Assembly: GCA_002348925.1 (NCBI GenBank)
Contig: DEBV01000003.1
Coordinates: 60,974 to 66,625, forward strand
Direction of reading: 5' to 3'
Origin: Alphaproteobacteria bacterium UBA2947
GTDB taxonomy: Bacteria > Pseudomonadota > Alphaproteobacteria > Rs-D84
Length of the DNA: 5,652 nt
Every line of letters starts with the position of its first letter. Position 1 is the first letter of the stretch. Below the pieces are notes generated by a model. The model was not told the origin of the DNA, did not search any database, and saw nothing but the letters and a program-made list of their open reading frames with translations. Of the stretch, positions 1 to 5,652 are shown piece by piece. Both the position numbers and the translations under genes were made by a program.

Positions 1-2
1 AA

Positions 3-2453
3 TCTATGAACTATTCGAAATGCAAAACCGTTTATTACGAATGCATGGATGAATTCTGTGCCAACAAGGATGCAAATTTACGCAGGTGCGCATGCTCTTC
101 ACGAATCCACGAATTTGACAACATAAAAAAACAATTAAGCAACGCCGAAGATAAAATGTTAGATTTCAATCAACGCTTGCTGACTGTCAATCTGGATAAA
201 GAAGATGCTGCCGCAATAAATGTCGCAACCGAAGGCGAACTTGGTTTTTCCACCAAAGACACCAGCGCATCTGAAAAACTTTTGCAAAAAATAACCGACA
301 GTTTAAATAATTCTGGCGATTCTAAAATCAGCAATAATTTATCTGCAATATCTTTATCACTGGATATAGATTCTGCATGGGACAGTGTCGATTCAACATC
401 TGGGATTACAACTTCTGCGAAATCTGGCGTTGATTTATACAATGCCGCAAACCCTGTATGTATAGCAATGGCAAAAGAAGTTTGTTCTGATGAAGAACTG
501 GACATTGCAAAAGACGGATACAAATTAACAATTCAACAAGATTGTGATACTGTCGCAAAATCTTATAAAACACAATACAACAGTGCACTGGAAAAGATCC
601 ACGAAAGCAGCGCCTTGCTTGATATGTCGCGTTTAAACGTTTATCAACAACACAACAGCGACGATACATTAACTTGCAAGAAAAAGATATTAAATCAGTT
701 ATCTGACACGTCTGTCTGTGGCGAAGATTTATACAAATGCCTTGATATGACGGGGCAATATATTGACCCATCCACTGGCAGTGCGTTTTTATCTGAAAAC
801 CTGTCTGAACTTTCAAATTTGTTGCAAGAACCAACTGATGGTGGCAAATGGTCAAAGATACGACACAATGACAGTTTTGTTAACTTTTTAAATTCAAAAA
901 AGAAATTCTTGGAACCAGCAATTAAACAATGCCAAGACATCGCCGACATGGTATGGCAAGATTTCTTGGATGACGCATTGGCACAAATCAAATTGGCACA
1001 AAATGCGAAACTTGAAGAAATCCGCAAAAGTTGTACAACATTGGTTTCTGAATGTAAAACAAATGCTTTGCAAAGTTTATCTGATTTTGATGCACACGCA
1101 TTATCAACTTTTAATGTTGTTTCAGATAAAACCGCCAATAAAATGTGTTCAGAAATTCAAACCGCATGTTCTGGCTTAATGAAAAACAATGAAATCACCA
1201 TAACAGGAGAAGATACCGACACTGCTGCTCGTTGGACATCAGGTATGACAGGTATCGCCGCGGACATTTCATACCAAAAGGTTATCGAAACATGTACCAG
1301 TGTGGGACGCGATTGTATTGTTCGCCAATGCAATGGAACCTCTGGTAATTTTGCATTGTGTAAAGACGCAACCGACGCCAATCGTCGTGCAATTTTGAAT
1401 CATGACGTATGTTGGGACGAAGTTCTTGAATGTGTAAAAAGTGCGGATAATTTAAGTTCTATGAAGGTACCAGAACGCGAAGAATATTATAACACCTATT
1501 ACAATAATTACGACACAAGCAATTTACCAAACGAATGCGACTTTTACGATATCTCTGATAATACCAGTGACACTAAAGCATGCCTTATCACAGAGCAGAT
1601 CTGGGGCAACTGCGAATACGAACCAAACGCATATTCAATAATTACAACCACTATAAATGATGAAAGTTTTGCAAAACACAACAGAATTCTTAAACCAACC
1701 TCTGGTGACAGTTTGTTATCTTGGTTTGCAACCAATACAGGAACAACTAATTCCATAGACAGCTGCAATTCCAATGGCTGTCCAATCGATTATGAAATGG
1801 TTAACAAAACCTGTCAGCCGATAGTTAAGATAAATGAAACTACTGATTGTATGACCCCAACAAATTCAAATAATGTTATCGCTGTGACCACCAATATCAC
1901 AAATTATTGTGAAAACGGTATAAAAGACATTTATGGCAATTGTTGTGCTTCTGTTAAAAAGAACAACGGAATATGCGTTCCTGCCAACCACAAAAAAAGA
2001 ATTGGTAACACTAACAGATACATTTCTATTTCATGGCAAGCCGCCCGTTTATGGAATTTGAAATGCACATCAACGGATAGTTTTTTATGCCCAACAACAG
2101 GCAATCTGGTATTATATTGTGTAACAAGTTCACCGTCTTCTCAACCTATCGCGTACTATGAAAACGGTAACGAATACGCATGTGGTTACATAGAAACTGA
2201 TAACGACAACAACGCTGTTTTTGACGAATACGCAATGTGGATTATCGTTGATGAAAATGGAAATTATTACAAAGCAGACCAAAGCACCGCAGATACAAGC
2301 CCAATGCCAACAATGTATTACAACACAGATTGTAATGGAACCAAGTGCACACGCAAATACACCAACTCTAATTGGACCTGGCAAGGCAACAACTGCAGTG
2401 TTGATCCAATTCAAAACACTTTAATAGACTATTTGATAAATTATTCGAACTAA
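3..2453 (+). CDS. Large cysteine-rich protein of unknown function, probably exported; 5' end outside window
   Basis: I do not recognise a named family. The frame is open to the left edge (codon TCT precedes the ATG at 6). The residues after that ATG are hydrophilic with no signal peptide, and no ribosome binding site is visible in the five bases before it, so the true start probably lies upstream. Numbering from the ATG at 6, there are 815 residues including 40 Cys. Residues 1-480 look mostly helical, rich in Asp, Glu, Lys, Ser, Ala and Leu. They carry six C-x6-C pairs (6/13, 238/245, 343/350, 381/388, 430/437, 469/476). The spacing C-x6-C-x4-C-x9-C occurs twice (6-28 and 430-452). A Tyr/Asn-rich patch lies at 494-503. 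Residues 511-815 are rich in Asn, Thr, Tyr and scattered Cys, looking like small disulfide-linked loops. There is no CxxCH haem motif, no membrane segment and no catalytic signature. I infer a disulfide-stabilised periplasmic or surface protein. The long, uninterrupted frame makes a real gene very likely; the function is unknown. Confidence 0.9.
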   Translation, partial: SMNYSKCKTVYYECMDEFCANKDANLRRCACSSRIHEFDNIKKQLSNAEDKMLDFNQRLLTVNLDKEDAAAINVATEGELGFSTKDTSASEKLLQKITDSLNNSGDSKISNNLSAISLSLDIDSAWDSVDSTSGITTSAKSGVDLYNAANPVCIAMAKEVCSDEELDIAKDGYKLTIQQDCDTVAKSYKTQYNSALEKIHESSALLDMSRLNVYQQHNSDDTLTCKKKILNQLSDTSVCGEDLYKCLDMTGQYIDPSTGSAFLSENLSELSNLLQEPTDGGKWSKIRHNDSFVNFLNSKKKFLEPAIKQCQDIADMVWQDFLDDALAQIKLAQNAKLEEIRKSCTTLVSECKTNALQSLSDFDAHALSTFNVVSDKTANKMCSEIQTACSGLMKNNEITITGEDTDTAARWTSGMTGIAADISYQKVIETCTSVGRDCIVRQCNGTSGNFALCKDATDANRRAILNHDVCWDEVLECVKSADNLSSMKVPEREEYYNTYYNNYDTSNLPNECDFYDISDNTSDTKACLITEQIWGNCEYEPNAYSIITTTINDESFAKHNRILKPTSGDSLLSWFATNTGTTNSIDSCNSNGCPIDYEMVNKTCQPIVKINETTDCMTPTNSNNVIAVTTNITNYCENGIKDIYGNCCASVKKNNGICVPANHKKRIGNTNRYISISWQAARLWNLKCTSTDSFLCPTTGNLVLYCVTSSPSSQPIAYYENGNEYACGYIETDNDNNAVFDEYAMWIIVDENGNYYKADQSTADTSPMPTMYYNTDCNGTKCTRKYTNSNWTWQGNNCSVDPIQNTLIDYLINYSN

Positions 2454-2971
2454 TCGATTGTTATTGTTTCAATAACAGATTTGATTTGTTTTAATTGTTC
2501 GGAATCAAATTTACCCAACACCCAATCGACAGGGTTTATCGGACTGTTGAAATCACGCGGATGACCAATACCAATTCTAATACGGCGATATTCATTTCCA
2601 ACATGTGCATCTATGGATTTGATTCCATTATGACCTGCACTGCTGCCCCCTGTTTTTTCCCGCAAGGTTCCAACTTTTAAATCCATATCATCGTGAATTA
2701 CAACAAGGTTTTCCAGTGGCACTTTGTAAAATTGCATTAACGCCCCAACCGCTTCACCACTGTTGTTCATAAATGTCTGTGGTTTTGCCAATATAATGCG
2801 CACGCCATTGAAATCAAAACGCGTTGTCAGTGCTTTTTTTTCATTTTTCCAAACGCTATCCGCTGGCGCCAACGCGTCTATTGCCATAAAGCCGACATTA
2901 TGACGCGTCAAAGCGTATTCATTCCCTGGATTGCCCAAACCAACAACTAAAACAGGTTTATTTTCTTGCAT
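2450..2971 (-). CDS. pth: Peptidyl-tRNA hydrolase (Pth)
   Basis: This cytosolic enzyme cleaves the ester bond of peptidyl-tRNAs that drop off the ribosome, freeing tRNA for reuse; it is essential in most bacteria. The 173-residue product starts with the family signature GLGNPGNEY and has the expected catalytic and binding residues. Asn14 and the base His24 (RHNVGF) match E. coli Asn10 and His20. Met68-Asn69 (TFMNNSG) match Met67-Asn68, Asp94 (HDDMD) matches Asp93, and His114-Asn115 (GHNG) match His113-Asn114. It is somewhat shorter than the E. coli enzyme (about 190 residues), the shortfall being at the C-terminal end after VLGKF, so it should be active. The ATG at 2971-2969 is chosen because GLGNPG follows at the normal distance and a good ribosome binding site precedes it. 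It is convergent with the cysteine-rich gene, sharing four bases at the stops, and divergent from the beta-barrel gene. Confidence 0.97.
   Translation of the reverse strand: MQENKPVLVVGLGNPGNEYALTRHNVGFMAIDALAPADSVWKNEKKALTTRFDFNGVRIILAKPQTFMNNSGEAVGALMQFYKVPLENLVVIHDDMDLKVGTLREKTGGSSAGHNGIKSIDAHVGNEYRRIRIGIGHPRDFNSPINPVDWVLGKFDSEQLKQIKSVIETITID
2459..2477 (+). terminator. Possible hairpin terminator for the cysteine-rich protein gene
   Basis: A perfect inverted repeat (TGTTATTG, loop TTT, CAATAACA) begins six bases after the TAA at 2451-2453. It is followed by a T-rich but interrupted stretch (2480-2492, ending in TTTT). The stem is AT-rich, with two G-C pairs, and the tail is not a clean T run, so termination may be weak. 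It lies within the last codons of the opposing pth gene, the only place available because the two genes overlap at their stops. On the minus strand no T tract follows the hairpin, so it is a poor candidate terminator for pth. Confidence 0.35.
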
Positions 2972-2974
2972 GTT

Positions 2975-2980
2975 TCACCT
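2975..2980 (-). promoter_or_regulatory. Ribosome binding site of pth
   Basis: Read on the minus strand, AAAAGGTGAAAC precedes the ATG. AGGTGA resembles the Shine-Dalgarno consensus, with its AGG core about six bases from the start codon. This supports the pth start at 2971. Confidence 0.7.
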
Positions 2981-2984
2981 TTTG

Positions 2985-3009
2985 CTTTATACTATAATAT
3001 CATATAAAG
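2985..3009. promoter_or_regulatory. Divergent promoter region between pth and the beta-barrel gene, with an inverted repeat
   Basis: Only 47 bp separate the two start codons, so transcription signals for both genes should lie here or reach into the coding ends. On the plus strand a perfect -10 hexamer TATAAT is at 2993-2998, overlapped by TATACT at 2988-2993. On the minus strand TATGAT (plus 3004-2999) and TATAGT (plus 2996-2991) are -10-like. No good -35 box is seen for either direction; the closest on the plus strand is TTGCAT at 2966-2971, 16 bp before TATACT. CTTTATA (2985-2991) and TATAAAG (3003-3009) form a 7-bp inverted repeat around this -10 region. The repeat may be an operator or a by-product of AT-rich back-to-back promoters. 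The promoter assignment is inference. Confidence 0.45.
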
Positions 3010-3012
3010 GAG
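3007..3012 (+). promoter_or_regulatory. Ribosome binding site of the beta-barrel gene
   Basis: AAGGAG sits six bases before the ATG at 3019. This is a near-consensus Shine-Dalgarno sequence and the strongest in the window. It fits a well-translated envelope protein and fixes the start codon. Its first bases overlap the right arm of the inverted repeat in the divergent promoter region. Confidence 0.85.
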
Positions 3013-3018
3013 AAAAAT

Positions 3019-3585
3019 ATGAAAATAAATTCATTATCTTTAATTTCTGTTGTATCTGTATTAACTTTTGCATCAAACGCGAATGCTGGCGTGTGGACAG
3101 ACTTTTATATTGGCGGCATGGTTGGCGTTGGTGGCCAAACAATGTTTGCAGAACACAAAAATGAAACAGATTCTTCACAAATGTTTGGTGGCGTTATTGG
3201 TATGGATTTACCAGTATTCAGAATCGAAGGAGAATACGATTATTTCAATTCATCTGATTTGAATACAAACGCAGCAATGTTGAATTTATACGCCAAAATG
3301 CCTTCAACAGTTATCTTGCCTTACATTGGGGCTGGTATTGGTATGGCATTTGGTGGCAAACAAGAAATTACTGAAAACGGTGTAAAAACAAAATATTCTA
3401 TTGACTCAACTGCGGCATATCAGGCAATGTTGGGGGCAACAATCGATATTTTGAAATTACCAATCAAATTCGATGTCGAAGGTCGCGTTTTATATGCCCC
3501 AGACATCTATAAAATCGAAGCAACAAACACAACACCTGATATGTTGCAATACGGTGTTCGTGCAAAAGTTCGCTATATATTCTAA
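3019..3585 (+). CDS. Small outer-membrane beta-barrel protein
   Basis: The 188-residue product begins with a typical Sec signal peptide: Lys2, a hydrophobic core at about 6-17, and a likely signal peptidase I site after ANA at residue 23, leaving a mature protein of about 165 residues. The mature part alternates polar and hydrophobic or aromatic residues with Gly-rich turns (FYIGGMVGVGG, YIGAGIGMAFGG). It ends in RYIF with a C-terminal Phe, the usual recognition signal for the BAM assembly machinery. Size and pattern fit the eight-stranded OmpA-like or OMP_b-brl type barrel. There is no Cys and no periplasmic OmpA domain. Charged or polar stretches near 43-53 and 115-130 could be surface loops. 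Such proteins are structural or surface antigens, and the specific role cannot be read. It lies downstream of the divergent promoter region and 10 bases ahead of polA, an unrelated partner that probably shares its transcript. Confidence 0.85.
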   Translation: MKINSLSLISVVSVLTFASNANAGVWTDFYIGGMVGVGGQTMFAEHKNETDSSQMFGGVIGMDLPVFRIEGEYDYFNSSDLNTNAAMLNLYAKMPSTVILPYIGAGIGMAFGGKQEITENGVKTKYSIDSTAAYQAMLGATIDILKLPIKFDVEGRVLYAPDIYKIEATNTTPDMLQYGVRAKVRYIF

Positions 3586-3595
3586 AAAAGTATAA

Positions 3596-5652
3596 ATGAT
3601 AACACTTATTGACGGCAATTCACTGGTATTTCGTGCATACTATGGTGTACATAGTAATTTGACTCGCAGCGACGGAATGCCAGTCGGTGCCGTTTATGGT
3701 TTCTTTAATATGGTGTTGCCTATATTTGCACAAGCCAAAGAAACCGATTCGTTTGTATGTGTATTTGACGCATCACGAATTTCCTTTCGCCAAGATATTT
3801 ACCCACAATACAAAGCAAACCGCAGTGAAACACCTGCTGATTTAGTCACCCAAAGCGAACTTATCCGAATCGGTCTGCACGCTATGGGGGTTCCTGTGCT
3901 TTGTATTCCTGGTGTTGAAGCAGACGATGTTATCGCAACAATCGCAACACAAAATTGTAATAACGCTGACGGAACACGAATTATTACCAGCGACAAAGAT
4001 TTAATGCAACTGGTGTCCGATTGCGTATTTCTTTATGATGGTATGAAGGAAAAAGAAATACACGAACCACAGGTAATGGAAAAATTCGGTGTTCATCCAA
4101 ATCAAGTTATCGATGTACAATCGCTTATGGGTGATTCATCTGATAATGTTCCTGGGGTCCCTGGCATTGGTCCAAAGAAAGCCGCAGAACTGATAAACGA
4201 ATTTGGCAATCTGGATAATCTGTATGCAAATCTTGATTCTGTAAAAAACGAAAGAATTCGCGGACTGTTGCACGACAACAAAGAAATGGCTTACATTTCT
4301 AAACAACTGGTCACATTAAAACGCGATGTTGATCTAGACGGATTAAAAATCACACCTTTCTGTTTTGATAAAACAAACGCATTGAATTTTGTTCGCGAAA
4401 AAATCGAAAGCAAATCTTTGGTTGCAAAAATAGAAAAACTGTTTCCAGGTGACAAACAAACCTGTACACCGCAAATAACAGAATATGAAAAATCTATTTG
4501 TCCAGTGGTTGATATTCCAACAACACCAAAGGCACAATCTGTGTTGGGAGAAATGGATATTATAACAATTTCAAACGAATCCGAATTGGATGAATTTTTA
4601 TCACATATCACAAACGTTATTGCTTTTGACACTGAAACAACTGGATTGAACCAAACAGAAGATAAACTTGTTGGGATTTCTTTGGCATACGATGATAAGC
4701 ATGGCGCATATATACCGATTCGCCACATAACAAAATCCACAGATTTATTTGGTGGCGAAACAGTTGTTCCAAACCAGTTGCCAATAGATATTGTATATAA
4801 AAAACTTTGGCCTGTTTTCACAAATCCAAAAATTACAAAAGTTGCACACAATCTGAAATACGATTTGCATATTCTGTCGAATGAAGGCTGGGACATAACA
4901 AAAATCAACTCTGTTGATGACACAATGTTGCTGTCGTATGCGTTGTATGGTTCCTTGCATGGACATGGATTGGACGAATTGGCTGAAAAATATTTGGGGC
5001 ATACAGATATTAAATTCGAAGACTTATTTGATGCAAAAACGAAAGATGCGGACAGACATTTTGAAACCTTGCCTATCGAAATCGCCACAAAATATTCTGG
5101 GGAAGATTCCGTTGTTTGCATGGCATTATATAAACTGTTCCGCCCACAACTTGACGCAAACAAAGACTTGCGTGAATTATATGAAACTTGCGATTTACCA
5201 TTATGCCCTATTTTGTGTTTGATGGAAAAATATGGCGTTGCGGTTAATCGTAATAGATTAAACCAACTGTCTGGTGTATTTCATAACCAACTGGAAAAAT
5301 TGGAGTCCGAGATTTATGAATTAGCGGGTCACGAATTTAACGTGGGCAGTCCAAAGCAACTGGGCGTTGTATTGTTCGACGAACTGCATTTGCCAGATAA
5401 AAAGAAACATTCGACAGATGCCGCAATATTAAATGACTTAGCAGAATCTCATCCAATTGTTGAAAAGATTTTAACTTGGCGTTCTGTTGCGAAATTGGCG
5501 GGAACATATGCAGACGCCCTGCCTCATCAGATTGCAAAGGATGGACGAATTCATACAACATTTTTACAAACCAGCACCAACACAGGTCGTCTTTCCAGTC
5601 GCAATCCAAACCTGCAAAACATACCTATTAAAACCGAACTGGGCGAAGAAAT
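3596..5652 (+). CDS. polA: DNA polymerase I, 3' end outside window
   Basis: Pol I fills gaps, removes RNA primers and repairs DNA. The visible 685 codons cover about three quarters of a usual 900-residue protein. The 5' nuclease domain is at about 1-255 with metal ligands Asp6, Asp58, Glu108, Asp110, Asp111, Asp133, Asp135, Asp180 and Asp183 (GDSSDN), then a helix-hairpin-helix (GVPGIGPKK, 187-195). The proofreading domain at about 320-515 keeps all key residues: Asp345 and Glu347 (FDTETTG), Asp423 (NLKYD), Tyr500 and Asp504 (YSGED). The polymerase domain begins near 520 and includes TGRLSS (663-668) and NLQNIP (672-677). The window ends before the motif A aspartate. An in-frame TAA directly precedes the ATG, so this is the earliest ATG in the frame, and ITLIDGNS aligns with the usual N-terminus. 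No Shine-Dalgarno is seen, only A-rich sequence, so translation may be coupled to the beta-barrel gene ending 10 bases upstream. Confidence 0.98.
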   Translation, partial: MITLIDGNSLVFRAYYGVHSNLTRSDGMPVGAVYGFFNMVLPIFAQAKETDSFVCVFDASRISFRQDIYPQYKANRSETPADLVTQSELIRIGLHAMGVPVLCIPGVEADDVIATIATQNCNNADGTRIITSDKDLMQLVSDCVFLYDGMKEKEIHEPQVMEKFGVHPNQVIDVQSLMGDSSDNVPGVPGIGPKKAAELINEFGNLDNLYANLDSVKNERIRGLLHDNKEMAYISKQLVTLKRDVDLDGLKITPFCFDKTNALNFVREKIESKSLVAKIEKLFPGDKQTCTPQITEYEKSICPVVDIPTTPKAQSVLGEMDIITISNESELDEFLSHITNVIAFDTETTGLNQTEDKLVGISLAYDDKHGAYIPIRHITKSTDLFGGETVVPNQLPIDIVYKKLWPVFTNPKITKVAHNLKYDLHILSNEGWDITKINSVDDTMLLSYALYGSLHGHGLDELAEKYLGHTDIKFEDLFDAKTKDADRHFETLPIEIATKYSGEDSVVCMALYKLFRPQLDANKDLRELYETCDLPLCPILCLMEKYGVAVNRNRLNQLSGVFHNQLEKLESEIYELAGHEFNVGSPKQLGVVLFDELHLPDKKKHSTDAAILNDLAESHPIVEKILTWRSVAKLAGTYADALPHQIAKDGRIHTTFLQTSTNTGRLSSRNPNLQNIPIKTELGEE

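Noticed and set aside
170..1138. Several 117-149-codon minus-strand frames (170-523, 406-855, 695-1138)
   Set aside because: All are inside the long forward frame, overlap each other in different frames, lack a ribosome binding site that stands out and show no domain.
2130..2414. A 94-codon minus-strand frame that looks hydrophobic, like a small membrane protein
   Set aside because: It is antisense to the Asn/Thr-rich end of the cysteine-rich gene. Reading AAC and ACA codons backwards gives GTT and TGT, so the Val/Cys-rich hydrophobic look is an artefact.
6..2453. Cysteine-rich protein as a multihaem cytochrome or zinc-finger protein
   Set aside because: There is no CxxCH motif anywhere and no repeated CxxC pair with matching second pairs, so neither haem attachment nor classical zinc binding is supported.
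3068..3262. A 64-codon plus-strand frame inside the beta-barrel gene
   Set aside because: It is out of frame with a gene that has a strong ribosome binding site, a signal peptide and a proper C-terminus; it is a shadow.
4291..5163. A 290-codon open frame on the minus strand
   Set aside because: It lies wholly inside polA, whose frame is certain from its catalytic motifs. The antisense product is rich in Ser, Phe and Cys with no recognisable domain, as expected for the reverse complement of AT-rich coding DNA.
1..5652. CRISPR arrays, tRNA or rRNA genes, insertion-sequence ends, recoded stop codons
   Set aside because: No regularly spaced direct repeats, tRNA-like cloverleaf sequence, transposase or long terminal inverted repeats were seen. 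The four genes read cleanly in the standard bacterial code and fill almost all the window.

Overview
The window holds four protein genes on AT-rich DNA with almost no spare space. They are a large cysteine-rich protein of unknown function (+, 5' end outside the window), peptidyl-tRNA hydrolase pth (-), a small outer-membrane beta-barrel protein (+), and the first three quarters of DNA polymerase I polA (+, 3' end outside the window). No RNA gene, CRISPR array, insertion sequence or phage gene was seen. The signal-peptide beta-barrel protein ending in Phe points to a Gram-negative bacterium. AT-richness, tight packing and the general look of the Pth sequence would fit a host-associated alphaproteobacterium, but that placement is an inference and no marker here proves it.

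Layout: bases 1-2453 encode the cysteine-rich protein, with 40 Cys in the 815 visible codons. Its stop codon overlaps the stop of the convergent pth gene by four bases (2450-2453), and an 8-bp stem with a 3-base loop lies just past the stop, inside the 3' end of pth. The start codons of pth and the beta-barrel gene are separated by only 47 bp (2972-3018), which must carry both ribosome binding sites and probably both promoters; a 7-bp inverted repeat sits in the middle. The beta-barrel gene is followed after 10 bases by polA, which has no visible Shine-Dalgarno sequence or promoter of its own and is therefore probably co-transcribed with it.

How the genes work together: pth recycles peptidyl-tRNAs and polA does repair and Okazaki-fragment processing. 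Both are housekeeping genes with all visible catalytic residues in place. The cysteine-rich protein and the beta-barrel protein are probably envelope components, and nothing shows that they act together. The least explained object is the cysteine-rich protein. Its N-terminal 480 visible residues contain six C-x6-C pairs, and one four-cysteine spacing (C-x6-C-x4-C-x9-C) occurs twice about 420 residues apart. No multi-gene defence or mobile system was found.
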